Below, one piece after another: positions 16,897 to 24,485 of a DNA stretch of 48,057 bases; the stretch's first letter is position 1; each line of letters begins with the position of its first letter. A program made the translations under genes and the position numbers. The stretch comes from Bacteroidota bacterium. GTDB lineage: Bacteria > Bacteroidota > Rhodothermia > Rhodothermales > JAHQVL01. Location: assembly GCA_039111535.1 (NCBI GenBank), contig JBCCIM010000021.1, forward strand, positions 1 to 48,057, written 5' to 3'. The notes below the pieces were generated by a model, which was not told where the DNA came from, ran no database searches, and was given only the letters and a program-made list of their open reading frames with translations.

Positions 16897-18498
16897 ATGA
16901 TAGAAGCGAATCTGGAAGCGATAGACTACCTCATCATTGGGCTGTACGTCGTCTTCGTCATTGGTCTCGGATTTTATTTTCGGAAGAAGCAGCAATCAGA
17001 ATCCGACTATTTTCTTGCCGGCCGATCTTTGTTATGGCCCGTGATCGGGTTTTCTCTTTTTGCTTCCAACATGGGCAGCATCAGCCTGGTTGGACTGGCA
17101 GAAAGCGGGTTCAGGTCCGGATTTGCGGTATTTAGCTATGAGTGGATGGCCTCCTTTGTGCTCATCCTCTTTGCCGTCTTCCTGCTACCGTTCTACCTGA
17201 AAAACAAAATCTATACGGTCCCGCAGTTCCTGGAACTCCGATACGGGCCTTTTGCACGCTCATATTTCTCCATCGTTACGATTATCCTGAACGTGTTTAT
17301 CGACATTGCGTCTGGCCTTTTTGCCGGCGCCATTGTCATCAAAATGGCGTTTCCAGACCTGAGTTTGATTGCTATTGTCTGGATTATTTCAGCTATCGCG
17401 GCCCTGTATACCCTGCTTGGTGGTCTGGCATCTGTGGTGTATTCGGATACCATTCAGGCCATATTGCTGCTGGTCAGTTCGGCGGTAATGACGGTGATTG
17501 CGTACCAGAAAGTTGGCGGATGGGACCAGATTGTACAAAGCGTCGATCCGGTGATGCTCGATATTGTGCGTCCGATTGGCGATGAGACGTTGCCGTGGCC
17601 CGGCCTGTTTGCCGGCGTGTTTTTACTCGGGTTTTATTTCTGGACCACCAACCAGTTTATTGTTCAGCGTGCATTAGCAGCTAAAGATATCCGGCAAGGG
17701 CAGTGGGGTGCCTTGCTCGCCGGATTTCTGAAGCTGCTCACGCTGTTCATTATGGTCTTGCCCGGTGTTATGGCCTTGATGTTGTACCCCGAATTGGATG
17801 ATGCAAAGAACGCGTACCCTACCCTAGTATTTGACCTGTTACCAACGGGGCTTTTGGGACTAACGCTGGCTGGTTTTATCGCGGCCCTGATGTCTAGCGT
17901 CGACAGCGGACTCAACGCTGCTGCTACGTTATTTACCATCGACTTTTATAAGAAGCGGAACCCGGATGCAGCGCCGGTAAAGGTGTTGCGTGTGGCCAAA
18001 ACCATGATTCTTGTGTTTATGGTGGTTGCCGCGCTTTGGGCGCCTCACATCAACTCGTTTGAGTCGTTTTGGGATTATTTACAGATGGTGTTGTCGTTTC
18101 TTTGTCCGCCCGTTGTTGCGCTCTTCCTGTTTGGCTTGTTTACAAAGCGGGTGAATGCCCGTGGTGCAAACGCAGCCATTATTGTAGGTATTGTGCTGAG
18201 TCTGGCCGGCGTGGTTTACAAGGTTATTGCCGCGCTGTATCTGGATGGGAAAGATGTGCTGCCGCATTATCTGTACCTCGCGGGCATTATCTTCATTGCC
18301 TGTACCATTGTTTTGTTTGTGGTCAGCGGGCTTTCGAAGGAGCACGAAGCCGATAAAGACTGGGACAAACTGCTGTGGACGCCGGCCTATTTCCGAAAAG
18401 AGTCTGCAGCACTGGCTGATGTCCCATTTTACAGTAACTACAGGTACCAGGCCGTAACCCTCCTTGCTTTGATTATTTTAATGTTGATTGTCTTCTAA
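16897..18498 (+). CDS. sodium:solute symporter (SSS family)
   Basis: A 533-residue inner-membrane protein with about 13-14 hydrophobic helices. Family features visible: the N-terminal helix (DYLIIGLYVVFVIGLGFYF), then SDYFLAGRSLLWPVIGFSLFASNMGSISLVGLA as TM2 with the core sodium-site region, YTVPQFLELRYG after TM3, and GFIAALMSSVDSGLNAAATLFTIDFY (the SSS signature, with conserved S-S-x-D-S). It probably imports a sugar or polyol with Na+, as in vSGLT relatives. It lies 28 bp after the receptor remnant and 13 bp before the hydrolase, in a LacI-controlled operon. Confidence 0.93.
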   Translation: MIEANLEAIDYLIIGLYVVFVIGLGFYFRKKQQSESDYFLAGRSLLWPVIGFSLFASNMGSISLVGLAESGFRSGFAVFSYEWMASFVLILFAVFLLPFYLKNKIYTVPQFLELRYGPFARSYFSIVTIILNVFIDIASGLFAGAIVIKMAFPDLSLIAIVWIISAIAALYTLLGGLASVVYSDTIQAILLLVSSAVMTVIAYQKVGGWDQIVQSVDPVMLDIVRPIGDETLPWPGLFAGVFLLGFYFWTTNQFIVQRALAAKDIRQGQWGALLAGFLKLLTLFIMVLPGVMALMLYPELDDAKNAYPTLVFDLLPTGLLGLTLAGFIAALMSSVDSGLNAAATLFTIDFYKKRNPDAAPVKVLRVAKTMILVFMVVAALWAPHINSFESFWDYLQMVLSFLCPPVVALFLFGLFTKRVNARGANAAIIVGIVLSLAGVVYKVIAALYLDGKDVLPHYLYLAGIIFIACTIVLFVVSGLSKEHEADKDWDKLLWTPAYFRKESAALADVPFYSNYRYQAVTLLALIILMLIVF

Positions 18499-18511
18499 TT
18501 GAGAGGAGAAA

Positions 18512-19708
18512 TTGGAGATCTATAAAGAGGCAAGAGCACTGTTGGGTAAGCTGAGTGGTCCGCATGGGATTCGGGCGTCATTGTCTGAAAAGGCGAACTA
18601 CGCAGCTGTGTTTACCCGGGATGCCGTGATGGCTGGGATTGCTGGCTTGCTATGTGAGCTGGATGATGTTGCTGATGGATTAGTGCGAAGCCTTGAGGAA
18701 TTGCGCAACCTGCAGGGGCCACAGGGGCAAATTGCATCGAACTTTACGTACGTAGATGGGGTGTTCTCGCGGGTGAGTTTTGGTACGCTGAGTCCCAAAG
18801 TAGATGCCGCCACATGGTACGTGGTTGGGGTCTGTTTTGGAATTGCACAGGGCCGGCTGCGAGCGGATGAGTGGCGGGAATCTGTAGAAAAAGTGATCGC
18901 GCTTTTGGATGCAATGGAGTACAACGGCCGGCACTTGATTTATGTGCCGATGGGCGGCAATTGGGCGGATGAATACATCGACGAGGGGTATGTGTTGTAT
19001 GATCAGGTGTTACGCGCCTGGGGACTACAACTGGCGGGAGACCTGTTCGATAAGGCTGCCTGGCGCGAGAAAGCAACCACGATCTGGGAGGTAACTCGGA
19101 TCAACTATTGGCCGCAATCGGACTATACCGGTCACCCCCTGGCATCCCATACAACGATCATGGGCCGGCAAGCATTGGACGCGCGTGCATACCCGTGTTC
19201 GTGTTTTACACCAGCAGGTTACCGGCACACATTTGATCTGGCTGCTTGCTGTCTGTTGACTATTGCTTCACCGCTGGAACTGGAAAACGCAAAAACGCTC
19301 GACTGGATTGAAACAGCGTTTCTTGATGCCAATCGATTGCCGCCGGCGTTCTATCCTGTTATTGCAGCAGGTGATGCCGGCTGGGAAGCGTTGTCGAACT
19401 ACCACCTGTTCGATTTTAAAAACAAGCCGCATCATTACCACAATGGCGGAATTTGGTTGATCTGGCTTGGGTGGCTTGCGCTGGCCTTTTACGAAAACGG
19501 CAGAACGGACGCCCTGGCAAAACTCGGGCAACGCGTAGACGCAGTTATCGCCGGCCAGGAAAACTTTGCATATGAAGAGTACTTCGATGGCCTGGCATTA
19601 AAACCGGGCGGTGAAAAGCGGATGGCCTACTCTGCATCTGGTTTATTGATGCTGCAGAAGGCCCGTAGTTCAGAAATTAGCGGGAGGTTGAAAGATGCTT
19701 GGCGATAA
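18512..19708 (+). CDS. GH100-like (alpha/alpha)6-barrel glycoside hydrolase
   Basis: A 398-residue cytoplasmic protein without signal peptide. The start is a TTG at 18512, supported by a strong SD GAGAGGAG (18501-18508). Regions typical of the invertase-like/GDE clan: FTRDAVMAGIAGL (R36, D37), LSPKVDAATW (D98), MGGNWADEYID (D153, E154), YHNGGIWLIWLGW (about 316) and YEEYFDG (about 360). The pattern P-V-D followed by W after a few residues resembles the acid-bearing region of GH100 neutral invertases. Sucrose or a related compatible-solute glycoside is a reasonable substrate, unproven. The 14-bp overlap with the kinase gene indicates translational coupling. Confidence 0.75.
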   Translation: MEIYKEARALLGKLSGPHGIRASLSEKANYAAVFTRDAVMAGIAGLLCELDDVADGLVRSLEELRNLQGPQGQIASNFTYVDGVFSRVSFGTLSPKVDAATWYVVGVCFGIAQGRLRADEWRESVEKVIALLDAMEYNGRHLIYVPMGGNWADEYIDEGYVLYDQVLRAWGLQLAGDLFDKAAWREKATTIWEVTRINYWPQSDYTGHPLASHTTIMGRQALDARAYPCSCFTPAGYRHTFDLAACCLLTIASPLELENAKTLDWIETAFLDANRLPPAFYPVIAAGDAGWEALSNYHLFDFKNKPHHYHNGGIWLIWLGWLALAFYENGRTDALAKLGQRVDAVIAGQENFAYEEYFDGLALKPGGEKRMAYSASGLLMLQKARSSEISGRLKDAWR

Positions 19709-20375
19709 AATCCTGATTAAGCCAGAGTACTATGCGCTTGCTCGTACGATCTTTTCAACGCTTGAAAAGGAGCCGTTTATGCAAGCAACGCAACGCTGCG
19801 TAATCGGCATTGGTGGCGAATCAGGTAGTGGAAAATCCGTTACTGCAACGTGTCTCAGATCGTTGATGGATGAGCAAGGGATCGGAGTGCATATTTTACA
19901 TCAAGATGATTATTTCATACTGCCGCCGCTTCAGAATCATTTGAATAGGAAGGCAGATTTGAAAAATGTCGGTATGCACGAAGTGGATACCGAAAAGCTG
20001 CAGCATAACATCGATAGCTTTCTCGCAGGTGCTGAAGCTGTGCAGGCACCGTTGGTGGATTTTAACCGCGACACCATTACCCATCGCACCTTTGCTTTCG
20101 ACGACGCACAAGTCTTGATTGTAGAAGGCACGTATGTGCTCGCTCTACAGAATCTCAATGCCCGTATTTTCCTCTCCCGAAATTACGAAGATACCCGGCA
20201 TCTGCGTACACTAAGAAATCGAGATACACACGTCGAGGCAGATTTCATAGATCGAATACTTGAAATTGAGCACCAGATTATCAGCCAGTTTGCAGATACA
20301 GCGTCGATGGTCATCGATAAATCATATCGTATTAAAGGCAACTCATCCGTCCAGCCCAGAGCTGGGCTTAGCTGA
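19695..20375 (+). CDS. uridine-kinase-like P-loop kinase
   Basis: A 226-residue protein with Walker A GESGSGKS (residues 41-48) and the QDDYF (about 73) and LIVEGTYVLAL segments characteristic of the uridine kinase/phosphoribulokinase superfamily. RNRDTH near 180 could be the lid. It has an N-terminal extension of about 30 residues compared with Udk. Because its start overlaps the hydrolase gene by 14 bp and it sits in a LacI-controlled sugar operon, its substrate is more likely a sugar released by the hydrolase than uridine. A palindrome AGCCCAG-AG-CTGGGCT covers its last codons (20353-20368). Confidence 0.85.
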   Translation: MLGDKILIKPEYYALARTIFSTLEKEPFMQATQRCVIGIGGESGSGKSVTATCLRSLMDEQGIGVHILHQDDYFILPPLQNHLNRKADLKNVGMHEVDTEKLQHNIDSFLAGAEAVQAPLVDFNRDTITHRTFAFDDAQVLIVEGTYVLALQNLNARIFLSRNYEDTRHLRTLRNRDTHVEADFIDRILEIEHQIISQFADTASMVIDKSYRIKGNSSVQPRAGLS

Positions 20376-20877
20376 ATATAAATTCATTTTCAATGAGGCG
20401 AGCGGGGTGCAATTAAAAAGTGCGGCCTGAGCTTTTCTTTTTGTTGGCGACAATTTGCATGTGGCCTGCAAGGGTGGTAACTCCATTTGTAGGGGCTTCC
20501 TTGCCTTGGTTGGTGCAGACCTCCCTTACTTGATCATTTCTTCAGGGCTAGTCATGGCCCATCGATACTTCAGTAAAGGTACATTTGTGCGTAAATCGGT
20601 CTGGCAGGTGGGGGTTGTACCTCGTTGTTTACGGTTGCTAAGGGTGCATTTCGTGCACGCATACTGCGTTTATCTCCTCCTGAACCTGAAAAAAATCAAT
20701 AAAATCAGCAAAAAACGATCAGTTGTGGTATATGTGATCGTTTTTATTTTTTATTTTCAGAAATAATTGAAACTAAAGCGTTCTATTGCGTATATTATAA
20801 TCGGAGTTAGTAGGTGAGGTGTCGCTTGCGAGCTCCTGATAAAATCAACAGTCGGCACTTTAGTAAGGTGTGTTATT
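20376..20877. other. intergenic region with terminator, no gene supported
   Basis: It separates the sugar operon from the sigma-photolyase pair. A frame of 103 codons (20455-20766) has no recognisable protein character and runs through the terminator at 20711. The last 110 bp should hold the sigma gene promoter; TATATTATAAT at about 20793-20803 is AT-rich, but no clear element can be assigned. Confidence 0.5.
20711..20755 (+). terminator. rho-independent terminator
   Basis: AAAAACGATCA (20711-20721) pairs perfectly with TGATCGTTTTT (20735-20745) around a 13-nt loop, followed by ATTTTTTATTTT. It should end the sugar operon transcript, and its T-tract/A-tract flanks make it possibly bidirectional. 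Confidence 0.85.
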
Positions 20878-21546
20878 ATGGCTCGACGTTTACATAAAGA
20901 AGACGCCGTGGACCAGCTCCAGTCTGATGCGCGTCGATTTAGAGCAACCTTGGAGGGGATGAGTGATGAGGAGTTGATGGAGCAGTTCCAAACCGGTTGT
21001 GTGGAAGCGTTCAATATTATTGTAGATCGCTTCTCAGATCGTTTAATGCAGTACCTGCGCGGGTTTCTTAAAGACGAAAGCCAGTGTCAGGATATGCTGC
21101 AGGAAACGTTCATGCGCGTATACCGGAATCGGCATTCATACACGCGTATTGCGCGGTTGTCTACCTGGATTTATACCATCGCCGGTAACCTGGCGCGTTC
21201 GGATTACCGCCGGCGCCAGCGCTGGAAGATGTCATCAATCACTGCCCAGACGCGAGATGGGGAAGAGGAGTTTGAAAAGCAGTTGATGGGAGATATTCTT
21301 TCTCCGGATGAGTACGCTGAATCGGTTATCCAGGATAAGCACATTCAGAATGCATTGATGCGGATTCCGGTAACCTTCCGGGAGGTGATTGTTCTTCGCG
21401 ACATCCAGGACATGGATTACGAGAGCATCGCCAGGATTACAGCGTTACCACTGGGTACCGTGAAAAGCCGTATCAACCGCGGTCGTATTAAGCTCCAGGA
21501 GCTTTTGCGGGACATATATCCGTACGATAACCTCTCCACAGTTTGA
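20878..21546 (+). CDS. ECF sigma factor adjacent to photolyase
   Basis: A 222-residue sigma-70 family ECF protein. Region 2 spans about residues 45-110 (FLKDESQCQDMLQETFMRVYRN, then ARLSTWIYTIAGNLARSDYRRR). Region 4 is near 160-215 (VTFREVIVLRDIQDMDYESIARI, LPLGTVKSRINRGR). A basic and acidic N-terminal extension of about 40 residues precedes region 2. No anti-sigma gene is adjacent. The photolyase starts 17 bp after its stop on the same strand, so the two are probably one transcript. In Streptomyces a LitR-controlled ECF sigma (LitS) drives light-induced photolyase and carotenoid genes; the same wiring here is inference. Confidence 0.93.
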   Translation: MARRLHKEDAVDQLQSDARRFRATLEGMSDEELMEQFQTGCVEAFNIIVDRFSDRLMQYLRGFLKDESQCQDMLQETFMRVYRNRHSYTRIARLSTWIYTIAGNLARSDYRRRQRWKMSSITAQTRDGEEEFEKQLMGDILSPDEYAESVIQDKHIQNALMRIPVTFREVIVLRDIQDMDYESIARITALPLGTVKSRINRGRIKLQELLRDIYPYDNLSTV

Positions 21547-21563
21547 TGTGACAGGTAGCAGGC

Positions 21564-23105
21564 ATGAAGCATAACCTGCAGGGTTTGCAGGTTGTATGGT
21601 TCAAACGCGACCTGCGAATAACGGACCATGAGCCGCTTTTAGAGGCCGCAAAACGCGGCCCTGTGCTACCTTTGTATATTTTTGAGCCGGCCCTCTGGCA
21701 ACAACCTGACATGAGTGGCCGGCATTATGCATTTCTCAAAGCTTCGCTCACTTCGCTCGACAATGCATTGCGGGCATTGGGGCAGCCGCTTGTCTATCGC
21801 ACAGGTGATGCCGTTGCTGTCCTCCAGCAGCTAAAAGAAAATTACGGCATTGCGGCGCTTTGGTCGCACCAGGAAACGTGGAATGGATGGACCTATACGC
21901 GGGATATCGCAGTAGGGAAGTGGTGTAAATCCAACAATATCCCCTGGCATGAATCCCGGCAATTTGGTGTAGTCCGGCGCATGAAATCACGCGATGGCTG
22001 GGCGGAAGCCTGGGATGCGTTAATGGATCAACCGCTGTGGGAAGCGCCGGCCTCACTTCAACCCCTCGATATAGAAGCAGGCCGTATACCTGCTGCCACC
22101 TCGCTGCACATCCTCCCAGATCCCTGTCCGCTTTTGCAGCCGGGCGGAAGAGAAAACGGGATACTGGAACTACAATCGTTTTTTGAAGAGCGAGGTGAGG
22201 ATTATCAGCAGGGCATGTCATCACCGTCACGCGCAGTTTCTGCATGCTCACGTATATCACCGCATCTTGCGTTTGGGACGCTTTCAATGCGTGAGGTGCA
22301 CCGGGCAACAGAAAAGGAAAAGCGCACATGGCAGGGTGCGCCGCCGGCAATGCGCGGTAATTGGTTACGGGCGTTGCAAGCTTTTTCAGGGCGGCTACGC
22401 TGGCACTGTCACTTTATCCAAAAACTGGAAGACGAGCCGACGCTTGAGTTTGATAACCTGCATCAAGCCTACAACGGGCTCCGAGAAGCCGGTAAAGGCT
22501 CAGTGCACTACGAGGCCTGGGCAAGTGGACAAACAGGTTTTCCTATGGTAGATGCCTGCATGCGTGCGCTGCAGGCAACGGGGTGGATCAATTTTCGTAT
22601 GCGCGCCATGCTTATGAGTTTTGCTTCTTACCACCTGTGGTTGCATTGGCGCGATACCGGCCTCCACCTTGCGCGCCTATTTGTCGATTATGAACCAGGT
22701 ATTCACTACAGCCAATGTCAGATGCAGTCGGGCACCACAGGCATCAACACCATTCGCATTTACAACCCCATCAAACAGGGCATCGACCACGATTCTGATG
22801 CAGCATTTATAAAGCGTTGGGTGCCCGAGTTGGCAGACGTGTCTGCAGCGCAAATACACACGCCGGCATCTTTGCAAGGTTTACCCGTAGCTTATCCGCA
22901 GCCCATCGTGGAAGAAGCAAGTGCGCGCAGGATGGCTGCAGACAAAATCTACAGCATCAGACAAGATGCGGGACACGCTGAAGTTGCACAACGCATTGTT
23001 CAGAAACACGAGAGTCGAAAGGCGGGGCTCAACAGATCACGACGTGTACAGCGTCCGAAGACAAAAAAGCGGCACCGTGGTCAGTTGGAACTGCCGTTTG
23101 AATAG
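21564..23105 (+). CDS. cryptochrome/photolyase family protein
   Basis: A 513-residue flavoprotein. The N-terminal Rossmann-like domain opens VVWFKRDLRITDHEPL. The FAD-binding domain has SRISPHLAFGTLSMREV (about 230), TGFPMVDACMRAL and WINFRMRAMLMSF (about 330-350), and NTIRIYNPIKQG near 400. The catalytic-domain Trp/His pattern is compatible with DNA repair. It ends in a strongly basic tail of about 30 residues (RKAGLNRSRR...KTKKRHR, then ELPFE) that could bind DNA. The likely role is light-driven repair of UV pyrimidine dimers. It is downstream of the ECF sigma gene, and its 3' end overlaps the CarH-like gene by 25 bp (convergent). Confidence 0.92.
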   Translation: MKHNLQGLQVVWFKRDLRITDHEPLLEAAKRGPVLPLYIFEPALWQQPDMSGRHYAFLKASLTSLDNALRALGQPLVYRTGDAVAVLQQLKENYGIAALWSHQETWNGWTYTRDIAVGKWCKSNNIPWHESRQFGVVRRMKSRDGWAEAWDALMDQPLWEAPASLQPLDIEAGRIPAATSLHILPDPCPLLQPGGRENGILELQSFFEERGEDYQQGMSSPSRAVSACSRISPHLAFGTLSMREVHRATEKEKRTWQGAPPAMRGNWLRALQAFSGRLRWHCHFIQKLEDEPTLEFDNLHQAYNGLREAGKGSVHYEAWASGQTGFPMVDACMRALQATGWINFRMRAMLMSFASYHLWLHWRDTGLHLARLFVDYEPGIHYSQCQMQSGTTGINTIRIYNPIKQGIDHDSDAAFIKRWVPELADVSAAQIHTPASLQGLPVAYPQPIVEEASARRMAADKIYSIRQDAGHAEVAQRIVQKHESRKAGLNRSRRVQRPKTKKRHRGQLELPFE

Positions 23106-24061
23106 GTCAAAACAGGCGGTACATTGCCGAGCCAATCCTGAAAAGGCGCCATCCGGCTAAACAGTTTTACGTCAGGAATCCGCGTGATGAGTGCTGCGGG
23201 CTCCGTATTGTTACCCAATGCGCTGCCACCCAAAATCAGCCGGTAGGGGAGTGTTTTATCGTAAATGCGGTCCAGCAAACGGATCATGGCGTGCGCTTCG
23301 GGAATGCCCATTGGTGGCATCAAAGAAATACACACCAGCGCTGCACCATGTTTTAACTGTTGATGGGCAAACTCTTCGGTTGGTACGTTAAGACCGAGGT
23401 AAACAATTTTCCAGCCCATTGCTTCCAGCAACACCCGAACCATCAAGGCACCCAGTTCATGCACTTCGCCGCGGGCGCATCCAACAATTGCAACCGGGGG
23501 CGTTTCCGGTTTCTCCTTCAGTTTAAGTGCGCTGGTTGTGCTGAGGGTGACGAGAATATCCCGCATCACCTGCGTCATGCGGTGCTCGTCTCCGATGGTC
23601 AGATTACCTTCAAAATAGTTCACTCCTACCCGGCTCATAACAGGGCCAACCAGGTAGTCAAAGACCATCCCCACTGAATAACCCGTGTTAACCAGATGCG
23701 TCATGAGGTACGTCATGCGGGCTATTTCGCTTTGTTGTATCCACCGATAGCACAAAGCTACGAGGCCATTAAAATCAGTTTTCTGTTTGATTTGGTCGAG
23801 TAGTGCCCAAACTTCGCCGGCGTCAGCACCAAAATGCCGTAAGTGAAGGTCGATACGCTGCGTATTAGCAAATCGCACGAGGGCATGAATGGGAATACGC
23901 CTGTGTCCACCCGGTGTCAGCCAAAATTCGAGTTCGTTGGCGTTGCACCACCTCTTGACCGATGACTCGTGCACGCCAAGCATTTCAGAGGCTTGTCTCG
24001 TTGATACAGACCTGTCCTTGTCTGCTCTATCTGCTGATGTTGACTCCTGTAGCACTGCCAT
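23081..24061 (-). CDS. CarH/LitR-like B12-binding transcriptional regulator
   Basis: A 326-residue regulator. Residues about 18-70 form a MerR/BldC-type winged HTH (STRQASEMLGVHESSVKRW, wing GGHRRI). Residues 90-175 match the helical bundle that caps adenosylcobalamin; the W-x9-EH motif of CarH is present as Y149-x9-E159-H160. Residues 188-320 form a B12-binding Rossmann fold with E199-V-H201-E-L-G204 in place of DxHxxG, S236-x-M and G268-G269. In CarH, light breaks the cobalamin Co-C bond and releases DNA. The neighbours (photolyase, rhodopsin, lycopene cyclase, blh) fit a light sensor. The Tyr-for-Trp and Glu-for-Asp changes are deviations. Confidence 0.9.
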   Translation of the reverse strand: MAVLQESTSADRADKDRSVSTRQASEMLGVHESSVKRWCNANELEFWLTPGGHRRIPIHALVRFANTQRIDLHLRHFGADAGEVWALLDQIKQKTDFNGLVALCYRWIQQSEIARMTYLMTHLVNTGYSVGMVFDYLVGPVMSRVGVNYFEGNLTIGDEHRMTQVMRDILVTLSTTSALKLKEKPETPPVAIVGCARGEVHELGALMVRVLLEAMGWKIVYLGLNVPTEEFAHQQLKHGAALVCISLMPPMGIPEAHAMIRLLDRIYDKTLPYRLILGGSALGNNTEPAALITRIPDVKLFSRMAPFQDWLGNVPPVLTYSNGSSN

Positions 24062-24074
24062 AGCTGTTCAGCTA
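24061..24074. promoter_or_regulatory. inverted repeat at the regulator start codon
   Basis: TAGCTG (24061-24066) and CAGCTA (24069-24074) are separated by 2 bp and abut the start codon of the CarH-like gene (24059-24061 on the minus strand). It could be an operator or an RNA stem limiting translation. Confidence 0.4.
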
Positions 24075-24152
24075 ATATTCTAAAGTTGCACGCAAGCGTA
24101 GAGACCTGAGGGTGGTGGAGTGGAAAGTTAGGTACGACAAACGATCATAATA

Positions 24153-24165
24153 GTTCGAGTCGAAC
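24153..24165. promoter_or_regulatory. palindrome GTTCGA-G-TCGAAC, operator candidate
   Basis: A perfect 6-bp inverted repeat around one base, about 92 bp upstream of the CarH-like start codon, embedded in a longer imperfect ACAAACGAT...CGATTTGT arrangement (24137-24171). The position fits autoregulation. Confidence 0.5.
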
Positions 24166-24338
24166 GATTTGTATGTACGGACGCATCTCGATAAAAGTTG
24201 GTGCAGGAGGATCTTTGTGACCATAAATCTTCATTTTGAAGACAGAAAAGCACTTTCAAGCATGTTGATACATTTGTTGATAACGCTCTTTTTTGTATGA
24301 AAAGATCGTTAAGATACATCTTTTTGTTAGTGTGTATC

Positions 24339-24371
24339 GATCAAGTCGATCTTTTGATCTATTTAAGATCG
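24339..24371. promoter_or_regulatory. interlocked GATC inverted repeats upstream of rhodopsin
   Basis: GATCAA (24339-24344) pairs with TTGATC (24354-24359), and CGATCTT (24347-24353) pairs with AAGATCG (24365-24371). AAGATC/AAGATAC also occur at 24302 and 24311. The cluster is 115-185 bp before the rhodopsin ATG in the 424-bp divergent region, where a regulator of both sides could bind. No promoter hexamers can be assigned with confidence. Confidence 0.5.
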
Positions 24372-24423
24372 AAATAAACTGGTTATTAATGGTCGGGATA
24401 GTGTAATATCGTTCAGTAATACT

Positions 24424-24453
24424 AAATCAGAACGTAATGTTAGTGTCTGATTT
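24424..24453 (+). other. 5' leader hairpin of rhodopsin mRNA
   Basis: AAATCAGA (24424-24431) and TCTGATTT (24446-24453) form a perfect 8-bp stem with a 14-nt loop, ending 32 bp before the rhodopsin start. It may stabilise the mRNA or be a protein site. Confidence 0.5.
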
Positions 24454-24472
24454 CTTTATCTCACCAAACTCG

Positions 24473-24479
24473 TAAGAGG
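24473..24479 (+). promoter_or_regulatory. ribosome-binding site of rhodopsin gene
   Basis: The sequence GTAAGAGGT lies 7 bp before the ATG at 24486. This is a clearer Shine-Dalgarno than most genes here have, which suggests strong expression. Confidence 0.6.
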
Positions 24480-24485
24480 TCCCTC

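Noticed and set aside
20353-20368. Palindrome AGCCCAG-AG-CTGGGCT as a terminator of the kinase gene
   Set aside because: The loop is only 2 nt, it lies within the last codons and no T-tract follows; the terminator at 20711 is much better.
20455-20766. Frame of 103 codons between the kinase and sigma genes
   Set aside because: It runs through a clear rho-independent terminator (20711-20755), has unusual composition and no recognisable domain.
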